From Thermodesulfobacteriota bacterium (GTDB lineage Bacteria > Desulfobacterota > Desulfobacteria > Desulfobacterales > JAUWMJ01), in the NCBI GenBank assembly GCA_034189135.1, contig JAXHVO010000083.1, forward strand, positions 1-37,403: 37,403 bases of DNA, in the 5' to 3' direction. Both the position numbers and the translations under genes were made by a program. Under the pieces are notes generated by a model, which was not told where the DNA came from, ran no database searches, and was given only the letters and a program-made list of their open reading frames with translations. Shown here piece by piece: positions 24,728-33,169 of the stretch (the first letter of the stretch is position 1; the number at the start of each line of letters is the position of its first letter).

Positions 24728-25279
24728 TTGGAAACCTACACTGAACCCAAAAAACTGGTTAAAAACATTGGTTATCAGGAACAAAAGCAACAAATGCTGG
24801 CCGGCCTCACTGATGGCATGATCGACGCCCCCATCATAGGACTGATTAAAACAATTAATCGCTTGCCTTATTGTTTCACCCTGCAATGCTGCTACGGGCA
24901 TTTTACCTACAACAGTCAGAATAATACCCACAACCTTGAACCGTTGCCGCGTACAGAAAAAATTGAGCGCGTGGAGTACAGGATTGCCTACATTGCCTTT
25001 TGTATTGAGCACAGTGCTTGGGGAAGAAGTCTCATTGCCGCTCTTAACAAAATCACTCATTTTGACCCGGAATACATACAGCTCTGCAGTGCAGAGTGGT
25101 TCTGGGAAAGACAGGTTAATTCTTATGCGTTACAGGTGGAGCCGGACAGGTTTAAGCATCAGGACAGAGTTATCCTTGATTATGACGAAGCATTGCATGT
25201 TGAAACCACACGAAATCAATTCTTTGACCACCTCAGAGAATTATTTCTAAACTTGTTGGAATCATCAGGTTATCGATAG
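24728..25279 (+). CDS. Unrecognised protein, 183 residues
   Basis: The start is TTG 24728 with AGGAA about 9 bases before; no ATG lies near. A soluble protein with a striking aromatic and Cys-rich segment INRLPYCFTLQCCYGHF (about residues 41-57) and a Trp-rich stretch near 120-130 (SAEWFWERQVNSYALQVEP). The first block vaguely recalls the TYW3 wybutosine-synthesis motif (S/T-S-C-x-G-R/H) but I do not claim the family. Strand-helix alternation suggests a single alpha/beta domain. It lies 36 bp after the DUF2867 gene, so the two are probably co-expressed. Confidence 0.55.
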   Translation: METYTEPKKLVKNIGYQEQKQQMLAGLTDGMIDAPIIGLIKTINRLPYCFTLQCCYGHFTYNSQNNTHNLEPLPRTEKIERVEYRIAYIAFCIEHSAWGRSLIAALNKITHFDPEYIQLCSAEWFWERQVNSYALQVEPDRFKHQDRVILDYDEALHVETTRNQFFDHLRELFLNLLESSGYR

Positions 25280-25352
25280 CAGATTTTATGCTCAAACGGA
25301 CCATCCCCGTGGTTTCCGTGGCAAACGACGGCTGCTTAATCGTTGATACAAG

Positions 25353-26090
25353 ATGCAAAACTATCATAAACAGAAATTTACCGCAGGAGGATACATTGAA
25401 TATTTCAAAAATCTAATATTGAATTTTCCCCAATTTCAAAAGCTGAAGAAAAAAAAAGGCCGTTATGTTGATATTGGATGTGGATCAGGAGAGCAAATTT
25501 TTTCCATTGCCCCTCATTTTGCACAATTCACATTCACCGGAATCGACCTGTCTAAGCCCAATATCTATGCCTGTAAGAAAGCGTTATCAAACATGTCCGA
25601 CCGTTCAAGATTTAACTTTATCCATGATGATTTCATTGAACACCCATTTAATAGAACGTTTGTCATGGCCTTTTCCTACTCTGTGTTCCAGCTTTTGGAT
25701 GCTTCGATTGATGATTTATTGAGACGGGTATGGAAATTGCTGGAACCCAACGGTTATCTTGTGTTGAGCATGCCGTATGCCTGCCGATACAACACTTGTT
25801 TAAATTATGTTAGAAAAATTTTAGGACTGCTTCGGTGTCATCTGTTTGATCGGCTTATTGTGGATATTGCCCACATGATGTATCGAAAGAAATTCTCTAA
25901 AACCTTCCTTCGTGAAAGGATGTTATACTTGGATCAGGTGGATCGCAATCTGTTCGATTTGAAGGCAACCAAAGCTCTAGACCAATTTTGGAAGATCGAA
26001 TTTCATGAGCAGACCCCCTCCCCCAGTTTTATTCAAAGCAGGCATATGTCGCTTATTTTGCGAAAAATCAATCCGCAACAAGCTTTCTAA
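25353..26090 (+). CDS. Class I SAM-dependent methyltransferase
   Basis: A 245-residue Rossmann-fold methyltransferase. Motif I is VDIGCGSGEQ at about residues 39-48, with the acidic loop FTGIDLSKPN after it and a later motif around FSYSVFQLLD, then LLEPNGYLVLSMP as the family's post-motif III strand. The C-terminal half (about 145-235) is a helical cap likely to hold the substrate. The start ATG lacks a clear ribosome site. Its 3' end overlaps by 23 bp the end of the convergent membrane gene at 26068. Substrate unknown. Confidence 0.85.
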   Translation: MQNYHKQKFTAGGYIEYFKNLILNFPQFQKLKKKKGRYVDIGCGSGEQIFSIAPHFAQFTFTGIDLSKPNIYACKKALSNMSDRSRFNFIHDDFIEHPFNRTFVMAFSYSVFQLLDASIDDLLRRVWKLLEPNGYLVLSMPYACRYNTCLNYVRKILGLLRCHLFDRLIVDIAHMMYRKKFSKTFLRERMLYLDQVDRNLFDLKATKALDQFWKIEFHEQTPSPSFIQSRHMSLILRKINPQQAF

Positions 26091-26439
26091 AAAAAGTGAT
26101 GGTGTCCTTTGTTTCCGCAATTAATGAATAAATAAGCACAGAAAATTGAAGACCGAAAATCACACTTTCCAAAATAAAGAACTGCCTCGGGGTTATGGTA
26201 AACAGCAGGAAAGGAACCAGTACAGCGGACATCCACATTAAAATATACCTAAATCTAATCTTTTGCTTTTGATTTTTTTCTCTGATCAAAGACGCAATTT
26301 TCAATATCACATAGATAATAACAACATCGGAGATGCTCCATAATATCCCCTGAACTTTTGTCGTCCACATATAGGCTCCGGTGGAAAAGTTTTTTCCTAT
26401 TTCAAAGAAAATCATATCCATTATATTTGAATTCATCAT
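26068..26439 (-). CDS. Membrane protein B of a two-gene W-x3-E/D helix pair
   Basis: A 123-residue protein with about three to four membrane helices. Residues 27-56 (TKVQGILWSISDVVIIY and on to LIREKN) carry one copy of the repeat found three times in the upstream partner: a small polar N-cap, W, three residues, then an acidic residue (here W34 and D38), then hydrophobic residues and a basic end. The ATG overlaps the partner stop as ATGA and has AAGGAAGG upstream, so the genes are translationally coupled. Its 3' end runs 23 bp into the convergent methyltransferase gene. I do not recognise the family. Confidence 0.65.
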   Translation of the reverse strand: MMNSNIMDMIFFEIGKNFSTGAYMWTTKVQGILWSISDVVIIYVILKIASLIREKNQKQKIRFRYILMWMSAVLVPFLLFTITPRQFFILESVIFGLQFSVLIYSLIAETKDTITFFRKLVAD

Positions 26440-27029
26440 ACCTTCCTTTTTAACAAGAAGAGGATTTTAAGTCCGATCAATCCAACCACCCATTCGATCA
26501 GAATCCAGAACATCCCGCATATTTTGATGTAAAAATTAAACATATTTTGCATGTTTTTAGGGTGATACCGATCCATATCCGCCAATGTGCCAACATAGCA
26601 ATGATAGCTGATATAAACAGCAACTAGAAACACCAAGAATATACCCGGACCAAATAAAAGAGTATTATTAAGTATTGATTTTTTCTTTTCTAAAGCCATT
26701 CTCAACAGATTATAGATTTGGAAAACATAAATTGCGATCACCGCTTCGATTGCCACCCACAGCGTGCAAAAGAAATTCCATAAGTAGCTGTAGTAGAAAT
26801 GTCCCAAGGACCTGTATTTAATCCCCAAATATGTGTCGATATTTATCTCTTCGCCGAAGTTTAAACAAACAAGAATAATAAAAAAAGTGATGCAAAAGAA
26901 GACAAATTCTCTTTGTCGCGCTTCTCCTTTTTTCAGGAAGAGGAAGCTTTTTCTGATATAAACCATGACCAGTCCTTCGGCAAAGAGCCAGAAGATTCCC
27001 ATGATCTTTATAAACAGTGATATGCTCAT
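26436..27029 (-). CDS. Membrane protein A with three W-x3-E helix repeats
   Basis: A 197-residue, six-helix membrane protein. Three segments share a pattern: residues 7-36 (IKIMGIFWLFAEGL), 83-112 (LWNFFCTLWVAIEAV) and 168-197 (IKICGMFWILIEWV). In each, Trp is followed three residues later by Glu (W14/E18, W91/E95, W175/E179) and the helix ends in basic residues. The first and last copies are closest, IKIxGxFW, suggesting duplication. Polar and aromatic loops lie between. The ATG follows AGGAGAGG. A buried Glu after Trp is unusual and might bind a cation or cofactor, which is speculation. No family recognised. Confidence 0.7.
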   Translation of the reverse strand: MSISLFIKIMGIFWLFAEGLVMVYIRKSFLFLKKGEARQREFVFFCITFFIILVCLNFGEEINIDTYLGIKYRSLGHFYYSYLWNFFCTLWVAIEAVIAIYVFQIYNLLRMALEKKKSILNNTLLFGPGIFLVFLVAVYISYHCYVGTLADMDRYHPKNMQNMFNFYIKICGMFWILIEWVVGLIGLKILFLLKRKV

Positions 27030-27487
27030 CCTCTCCTAACCCTCATGAACTTGAAATATGAAGCATTGCCAGAATGAAAATACTGGTAGAAATAGGAAAC
27101 AAATCTGAAAGCAACTGATCGATTTCTACTGTACCTACAGCGAAAAATCAACCTTCGGGTTATCGGTTGTGGAAATGCCTTGACGAGATAATGACTTATT
27201 ATCTGTATCCGTACCCTGACCATATAAATGAAGAGTCGGAGAGTTTTTAAATTTCCATACTATCACTGGGGAAATCGCCTTATAACAAGTATTAATAAAT
27301 GTGTTCACCACCAGATTTAAATTGATTTTTTCATCAATCCGTGTCATTTGATCTATCTCGTTATCAGCCGGTTTGATATGTTTTCGCTAAACCCATAACT
27401 TGAACACCGAACCCGCTTCGATGAATTTTACCAGCCGATACCCATAAATTTTATGTATATCTTTTCCATTCGGCCATAGGGAATCGC
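27030..27487. other. 458-bp divergent intergenic region
   Basis: It separates the minus-strand membrane pair from the plus-strand DUF2271 gene, so it should hold both promoters, but no convincing -35/-10 pair was found by eye. Minus-strand frames at 27026-27223 and 27135-27347 overlap each other in different frames and look accidental. CTTGAACACCGAACCC at 27399-27414 resembles the 8-bp repeat units at 12681 and a motif at 29542. Confidence 0.4.
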
Positions 27488-28186
27488 ATGATGCTTAAAT
27501 CATTTTTTACAGCAAAAACCGTTCAATGGCTTTTTCCCCTAGTCATTATAATTCTCTGGGGAAATCAGGCCCCGGCAGAAGTAAAACAAGAACATCCGGT
27601 ATTCACCTTTCGACTTCTTTTAACCGAGAAGAAATGCCAGATGGCTATTTGGGTGACCGATAAACACGGGGTCTTTGTGGAAACTGTCTATATCACCCGG
27701 AAAATCGCTAAAAAAGGGCTGGGAAATCGCCGTGGTGGATTGGATGACAAATGGGGTGGTGCCCGTTTAAGTGCTTTGCCTGTATGGGCTTACAGCCGTG
27801 GTGTGGACTATGGTAATGGAAATTTCTATCCTCCTAAACACATGCCTCTGCCGGATGCTATTTCTTCGGCCACACCCAAAGCAGGAGAATTCATTTGGAA
27901 ATGGCAACCCCAACAGGCTCTTAAACCGAGTCAATATTTTTATTACATCGAAGTCAATAAGAGTTTTGATCAAAACGAACAGCACCACTACAGCTGGTAT
28001 CGCGGTCAACCCTCTGTGGTATGGCAGGGAAGTATCCAGGTTGGCAATGAAACTTCGAAAAGCGAAGCTAAAATGATCGGGCATGGAGATGTGGATGGAA
28101 AAAGCGACCAAATCAACCCTGCCCTGTCAACGCTTACCACTTCTCTGGGATTAATCGAAAAAGCCGAAGCCGTTTATGATCCATAG
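27488..28186 (+). CDS. DUF2271-type periplasmic protein
   Basis: A 232-residue exported protein with a signal peptide: a basic N-terminus, a hydrophobic core ending near APAEV, then a mature part. IWVTDKHGVFVETVYITRK (about residues 54-72) and LPDAISSATPKAGEFIWKWQ (about 120-140) are the DUF2271 pattern, a beta-sandwich-like domain often found near flavin-transfer (ApbE) or redox proteins; no ApbE is present here. The start is ATG 27488 or the adjacent ATG 27491, after an AGGG. Function unknown; not obviously in an operon with the ATP-grasp gene 120 bp downstream. Confidence 0.7.
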   Translation: MMLKSFFTAKTVQWLFPLVIIILWGNQAPAEVKQEHPVFTFRLLLTEKKCQMAIWVTDKHGVFVETVYITRKIAKKGLGNRRGGLDDKWGGARLSALPVWAYSRGVDYGNGNFYPPKHMPLPDAISSATPKAGEFIWKWQPQQALKPSQYFYYIEVNKSFDQNEQHHYSWYRGQPSVVWQGSIQVGNETSKSEAKMIGHGDVDGKSDQINPALSTLTTSLGLIEKAEAVYDP

Positions 28187-28306
28187 GCTGTATCAATGAA
28201 ATGGCTCTACGTTCAACTGGGCCATGCATACACATCTCAGCAACCTCTTTGCAGGACCAACTGAACTTAACCAATCCCTTTTTGAACTAAGAGCAGGTAG
28301 ATAAAC

Positions 28307-29479
28307 ATGTTTTTTTTAGACAAACCATATGTTTCGAATTTTTTCAAAATGACTGTCAGGGATAATGACATCCCGGTGGTCGGTACGGATATAGCAAATG
28401 ATTTAGGCCTTTATAATGGGACAAAGGTAATCAGCGAACAAAAAGCGATTGCAATGGCTCGAGAGCTGAGTAATCCCCCCATCTATACTACATCAGAAAA
28501 TTCAATCGGTTGGATATCGAAGCATTTGCCTTTTTCCAAACTTCCGGAAAAAATAGAGCTGTTCAAAGATAAACTAAAATTTCGTGAATTAACCAGACCG
28601 ATCTTCCCCGATTTCTACTTCAAAGAGGTTCTGGCGGAAAACTTGAAAAAGATCCGGTTTAACCAAATCTCACGACCATTTATAATCAAGCCAGCTGTTG
28701 GTTTTTTTAGTATGGGTGTCCATAAGGTCTCATGTTACCAAGAGTGGGTTCGCACCATTGATTCTATCACCGGCGAAATCAACCAAATTAAAAATCGATA
28801 CCCTAAAGAGGTGTTAAGCACCCGTTCTTTTATTATTGAACAATGTATTGATGGCGAAGAATTTGCAGTCGACGCCTATTATAATTCGACCGGTGAACCG
28901 GTTATTCTGAGCATCTTTAAACATCCTTTTTCTTCGGGCAACGATGTAAGTGACCGGGTTTATATTTCTTCCAAACAGATTATCGAAAATAACCTGGAGG
29001 AATTTACCGGTTTTTTAGCAAAAATTGGCAATTTGGCTGGAGTAAAAAATTTTCCGGTCCATGTTGAGCTTAGGCGAGACAAAAGGGGGACCTTATTACC
29101 GATCGAAGTAAATCCAATGCGGTTTGGCGGTTGGTGTAGCACACCAGATATATCCTTTCTGGCCTATGGATTTAATCCTTATCTATATTATTATTTGCGT
29201 AAAAAACCAGACTGGTCTGAGGTTCTTAAAGGAAAAGAGGGAAAACTATACTGTATTATCGTATTGGAAAATTCCACCGGCATAGACGTGGCTAAAATTT
29301 CATCATTCAACTATGAAAAGTTACTTTCAAATTTTGAAAATCCACTAGAGCTTAGAAAAATTGATTATAAAAAACACTCAGTCTTCGGCTTCTTGTTCAC
29401 GGAAACCAGAGAAAACAATTTTAACGAGCTTAAAAACATTCTCGATTCGGATTTGAATGAATTTATATCAATCCGATAG
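28307..29479 (+). CDS. ATP-grasp family ligase-like enzyme
   Basis: A 390-residue protein. The ATP-grasp core is visible: RPFIIKPAVGFFSMGVH (nucleotide-binding Lys and glycine-containing loop, about residues 120-136), FIIEQCIDGEEFAVD (about 177-191) and the metal-binding VHVELRRDKRG...LLPIEVNPMRFGG (Glu and Asn, about 250-275). The N-terminal about 90 residues form the pre-grasp part. Such enzymes form amide or similar bonds via acylphosphate intermediates; the substrate is unknown. AGGTAG before ATG 28307 supports the start. It lies 95 bp before the BtuC-type gene, where a substrate-binding protein gene might be expected. Confidence 0.82.
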   Translation: MFFLDKPYVSNFFKMTVRDNDIPVVGTDIANDLGLYNGTKVISEQKAIAMARELSNPPIYTTSENSIGWISKHLPFSKLPEKIELFKDKLKFRELTRPIFPDFYFKEVLAENLKKIRFNQISRPFIIKPAVGFFSMGVHKVSCYQEWVRTIDSITGEINQIKNRYPKEVLSTRSFIIEQCIDGEEFAVDAYYNSTGEPVILSIFKHPFSSGNDVSDRVYISSKQIIENNLEEFTGFLAKIGNLAGVKNFPVHVELRRDKRGTLLPIEVNPMRFGGWCSTPDISFLAYGFNPYLYYYLRKKPDWSEVLKGKEGKLYCIIVLENSTGIDVAKISSFNYEKLLSNFENPLELRKIDYKKHSVFGFLFTETRENNFNELKNILDSDLNEFISIR

Positions 29480-29574
29480 TATAATAGCTTCATTCACTAA
29501 GGTTTTCCTCTGTTAAGGATTATCAGTTGGAAAGACCTTGACTGAACACCGAACCATTTTTTATATTCGATTAA

Positions 29575-30579
29575 ATGTCACAAAAACCATTTATTATAAA
29601 ACGGCTCCTGGTGGTTTCCTTTTTGCTGCTGGTCCTGCTAATTTTGTCCACATTTCTGGGTCTTTCCATGGGGTCTTCCGGAAACGGCGCAAATGCCGTT
29701 TTTAAATCGCTGTTTGGGGTGAATGAAGCTGATTCCATGATTCATACCATTATCTGGAAGATTCGTTTACCTCGTGTGCTTCTGGCAGCCCTTGTAGGTG
29801 CAACGCTTTCACTGGGCGGACTTGTTTTTCAGGCACTTCTTAGAAACCCGCTTGCCGAGCCTTACATTCTTGGAATTTCAGGCGGATCCGCTATTGGTGC
29901 AATAATCGGCATACTGGCCGGACTATCCCGTTTTCCGGGCGTCAGCCTCACCGCCTTTCTGGGAAGTATTGCCACCCTTCTTTTAATCCTTGCCATGTCA
30001 TCCGGACAAACGATCCTTAAAAAAGATTCCCTGCTGCTATCGGGGGTGATGGTGAATGCCTTCTGTTCTGCCATTATTATGTTCCTCATATCGATCACGC
30101 AGGACTCACGGATCCATAATATCATCTTCTGGCTCATGGGGGATCTTTCCATGAGTGACCTGAAGCAGGTTGAAATGCTTTCTCTGACACTTGTTCCCTG
30201 TTTTATTATCATATTCCGTTACTCGCACACCATGAACCTCCTCCTTATGGGAAATGAAATGGCCCAGACCATGGGGGTGAACATTAAACGAGTCACCACT
30301 ATTCTGCTTGTCACCACATCTTTTATGGTCAGTTCCACCGTCAGTCACTGTGGCCTGCTCGGTTTTGTCGGACTGGTTATGCCCCATCTTTTTCGGCTTA
30401 TGCTGGGTTCTGACCACCGTATCCTCGTTCCGGCATGCATTCTTGGGGGTGGATCATATATGGTTTTCTGTGACCTGATGTCGAGAATCCTTTCGCAACA
30501 TGGAGAAATGCCTGCAGGAGTGATTACTGCCATGATCGGGGCACCTCTATTTATATACCTTTTAAAAAGATCAAAATGA
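29575..30579 (+). CDS. btuC: FecCD/BtuC-type ABC transporter permease
   Basis: A 334-residue inner-membrane protein with about ten helices. Signatures of the family are seen: IRLPRVLLAALVGATLSLGG, QALLRNPLAEPYILGISGG, GLLGFVGLVMPHLFR and DLMSRILSQHGEMPAGVITAMIGAP. It would transport iron-siderophore, heme or cobalamin. Cobalamin is favoured because the cobamide synthesis operon converges on it, but the family alone cannot decide. The ATG has no clear ribosome site, which is odd. The stop overlaps the ATPase start as ATGA, so the two are coupled. No substrate-binding protein gene is beside it. Confidence 0.85.
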   Translation: MSQKPFIIKRLLVVSFLLLVLLILSTFLGLSMGSSGNGANAVFKSLFGVNEADSMIHTIIWKIRLPRVLLAALVGATLSLGGLVFQALLRNPLAEPYILGISGGSAIGAIIGILAGLSRFPGVSLTAFLGSIATLLLILAMSSGQTILKKDSLLLSGVMVNAFCSAIIMFLISITQDSRIHNIIFWLMGDLSMSDLKQVEMLSLTLVPCFIIIFRYSHTMNLLLMGNEMAQTMGVNIKRVTTILLVTTSFMVSSTVSHCGLLGFVGLVMPHLFRLMLGSDHRILVPACILGGGSYMVFCDLMSRILSQHGEMPAGVITAMIGAPLFIYLLKRSK

Positions 30580-31376
30580 AGAATAGCGCTGTTGACATAA
30601 CCAATCTCAGTTTTACCTACCGCAATCATCCTGTGTTGCATCATTTGTCCTTTTCTGTTTCGCAAGGCGAATTTTTTATCATCATTGGCCCCAACGGCTC
30701 AGGAAAAACAACCCTGATGAAAATAATGGCCGGAATCCTGAAATCCAAAATAGATGAGGTTAAAGTTTTTAACCAACCTCTCAAAGAATATACCCGGAAT
30801 GATCTGGCAAAAATAGTTGCCATTGTTCCCCAGATGGCGGTTGCTGATTTTCCTTTTACAGTCACGGAACTGGTCCTTATGGGACGCTCTCCCCATCTGA
30901 ATGTGCTGGGCTTGGAACAGCAAAAAGATCTTGAAATTGCGCAAAATGCCATGGCCTTTACCGAAGTTGAACATCTGGCTCATAGAAAAGTGGATCAATT
31001 GAGCGGAGGCGAATGCCAGCGTGTTTTCATTGCCAGAGCAATCTGCCATGAACCAAAAATAATCCTGCTAGATGAGCCCACCGCATCCCTCGATCTTGCT
31101 CACCAGCTTAAAATTATGGATTTGATGGAAAAGTTGAAAATTCAACGCGGGATGACGGTGATAATGGTATCCCATGATGTAAATCTGGCGGCCATGTATT
31201 CTGATCGGCTGTTGCTGCTAAAAAATGGAGAAATTGCCGGTCTGGGAAAACCGGATGAAATATTGACCTTGCAGATACTAAAGGAAACATACGATTGCAG
31301 GCTTTTGGTTGATGAAAGCCCGGTGGGTAAATTCCTCAGAATTACACTGGTGCCTGAAAAGCATCAGCCTAAATGA
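30576..31376 (+). CDS. btuD: BtuD/FecE-type ABC transporter ATPase
   Basis: A 266-residue ATPase that powers the permease encoded just before. Walker A is GPNGSGKTT (residues 38-46), the signature LSGGE is 141-145, Walker B is IILLDEP ending near 167, and the H-loop is VSHD. The PQM Q-loop is at about 84-86. Overlaps the btuC stop by four bases. The stop lies 23 bp from the convergent cbiR stop, with no clear terminator in between. Assignment to cobalamin rather than siderophore import rests on context. Confidence 0.85.
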   Translation: MKNSAVDITNLSFTYRNHPVLHHLSFSVSQGEFFIIIGPNGSGKTTLMKIMAGILKSKIDEVKVFNQPLKEYTRNDLAKIVAIVPQMAVADFPFTVTELVLMGRSPHLNVLGLEQQKDLEIAQNAMAFTEVEHLAHRKVDQLSGGECQRVFIARAICHEPKIILLDEPTASLDLAHQLKIMDLMEKLKIQRGMTVIMVSHDVNLAAMYSDRLLLLKNGEIAGLGKPDEILTLQILKETYDCRLLVDESPVGKFLRITLVPEKHQPK

Positions 31377-31399
31377 TGATACTGTTGCAAAAAGTCACG

Positions 31400-32203
31400 T
31401 CAACAACTTAGTTTATGCCACCATTTTTCCAGAAATACCAATGATGTTGCCAAATCGTGGTATGAAAAGACTTCCAATGACACAGTTTGAGAAAATTGAT
31501 TTAATATCCCAATGATCTCCTCCGCCCTTTCTGCTGCTAAACGTGTCAATGAAAGGTGGTCACAGCCGTTTTCAACGCCATGAAGGTGTATAATGGATAT
31601 ATGGTTATCGTGGTCACTAAAAAATCCCTCTAGATCCTCACCCCTCACCATAAGATGCCCCATATCCATGCAAACGGTAAAATTAAATTCCCTCACCATA
31701 TCTTCCACCCATGCAAAAGGATAATTTATATTCTCAATCGATATGTCTTCAGCTTTTGCTCCTAAGTTCACTAACCGATTAATCGCTTCGTATATACGCT
31801 CCCGCCATTTTTGCACCATCTCTTTTTCACCCGAAGTTTCATCGTATGATAAATGGAGGGTGCAGGTAGACGGGCATAAGGGTGAGCTTAAATCAAGCAC
31901 ACGCAGTATGGTTTCCACCGCATGATGTCGTGGGGATGGATCTTTATGCCCGAATGATATATCTGTTGGCAGATGAATGTTATAGGTAAGATCGAATTCT
32001 GCTGACAGAAGTGAAAGCGCACCGATATCATTTTGCCCGGGGAGGCTGCCCGGTTGACTTTCAAATAGCAAAAGCTCTATCTCATCTATATACGGTCCAA
32101 GCATGGTTACATTGGGCACATAACCGTCCGAATAGATAAAGGATGTGGTGCCGATTTTAAACGGGTACACGCCTTTGTATGATTTTGGCAGAGGCAGATG
32201 CAT
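31400..32203 (-). CDS. cbiR: CbiR-type cobamide-remodelling hydrolase (AP-endonuclease-like TIM barrel)
   Basis: A 267-residue TIM-barrel protein of the sugar-isomerase/AP-endonuclease-2 superfamily. Segments carrying likely metal ligands include CTLHLSYDE, ISIENINYPF, VCMDMGHLMV and IIHLHGVENGCDHL. CbiR enzymes (first shown in Akkermansia) cut the nucleotide loop of unsuitable cobamides to release cobinamide-type precursors for rebuilding with the preferred lower ligand. It starts 3 bp after the cbiB stop and is the last gene of the operon, exactly where such an enzyme would act with CbiB. The family call combines fold pattern with this context. Confidence 0.8.
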   Translation of the reverse strand: MHLPLPKSYKGVYPFKIGTTSFIYSDGYVPNVTMLGPYIDEIELLLFESQPGSLPGQNDIGALSLLSAEFDLTYNIHLPTDISFGHKDPSPRHHAVETILRVLDLSSPLCPSTCTLHLSYDETSGEKEMVQKWRERIYEAINRLVNLGAKAEDISIENINYPFAWVEDMVREFNFTVCMDMGHLMVRGEDLEGFFSDHDNHISIIHLHGVENGCDHLSLTRLAAERAEEIIGILNQFSQTVSLEVFSYHDLATSLVFLEKWWHKLSC

Positions 32204-32206
32204 TGA

Positions 32207-33169
32207 TTAAAATAGAAATAGAAAAACCGTTACCCCACATAATGTGACAAGCCATATCACCGAAGACAGTACCATTAGATCGCAGGCTTTTTTTATATGG
32301 ATGATTTCTGCTTCCCCGAAAAACTCTCCTATAAACGGCTTATGAACCAGCCGGCCGTGATAGTAATTGGGGCCGCCGAGCTTTATTCCCATGGCGCCGG
32401 CAAATGAAGCTTCGGGAAACCCCGCATTGGGGCTTGAGTGATTTTTTCCTTCTTTTATGGCGGTTTTTAACGCACGCCACCCTTTTTGTAAAACGAGTTG
32501 GGCAGACAGCGATATAATGGGTACTGACAGGCGGGCAGGAACATAATTGGCAACATCGTCTATTCGTGCGGCTGCTTTGCCAAAATGAACATACGTTTCA
32601 TTTTTATACCCAACCATGGAGTCTAACGTATTCACCATTTTATAGGTTAGTGCAAGTGGAGCGCCTCCGATAACGGCAAAAAATAAAGGTGCGATAACGC
32701 CATCCACCAGGTTTTCAGCAACGGTCTCAACGCAGGCCCTGATCATTCCTCTTTCAGTCAGTTGTTTGACATCTCTGCCCACTATACATGAAAGTTTTAT
32801 TTTTGCTTCCTCTATTTTATTCCTGACCAATGATCGCTTTACTTCCATGGCCGCTTGTCTGAGCGATCTAACCGAAATACACCAGTAAATCAGTACAGTT
32901 TGCAAAACCATTTCAACTACCGGATGTATTTTTCTCGCAATAACCACCAAGCCAAAACTCATTATCCAGGTGGAAATTATGAGAATGAGCGCGAAAAAGG
33001 TTCCGTAAACTGTGAGATTTTTTGAATTTTTTCTAAATGCAGGTTCAAATCGTTCAATCGCTTTCCCCATCCATCGAATGGGGTGGGGAAGAAACAGAGG
33101 ATCACCGACTATCAGATCGAGAACAACAGCAGCAGGAAGAATAATGAATAATCCACACGATTCCATCAT
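32207..33169 (-). CDS. cbiB: Adenosylcobinamide-phosphate synthase CbiB
   Basis: A 320-residue membrane protein that joins (R)-1-amino-2-propanol phosphate (or a similar amine) to adenosylcobyric acid. Conserved blocks are DLIVGDPLFLPHPIRWMGK near the N-terminus, ENLVDGVIAPLFFAVIGG, KMVNTLDSMVGYKNE, IDDVANYVPARLS and SPNAGFPEASFAGAMG. Four to five membrane helices are apparent. The start ATG overlaps the cobD stop as ATGA, so the two genes are coupled, which fits CobD making the CbiB substrate. Confidence 0.92.
   Translation of the reverse strand: MMESCGLFIILPAAVVLDLIVGDPLFLPHPIRWMGKAIERFEPAFRKNSKNLTVYGTFFALILIISTWIMSFGLVVIARKIHPVVEMVLQTVLIYWCISVRSLRQAAMEVKRSLVRNKIEEAKIKLSCIVGRDVKQLTERGMIRACVETVAENLVDGVIAPLFFAVIGGAPLALTYKMVNTLDSMVGYKNETYVHFGKAAARIDDVANYVPARLSVPIISLSAQLVLQKGWRALKTAIKEGKNHSSPNAGFPEASFAGAMGIKLGGPNYYHGRLVHKPFIGEFFGEAEIIHIKKACDLMVLSSVIWLVTLCGVTVFLFLF

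Noticed and set aside
27026-27347. Two minus-strand frames in the divergent intergenic region
   Set aside because: They overlap each other in different frames, have no ribosome site and no recognisable protein character.
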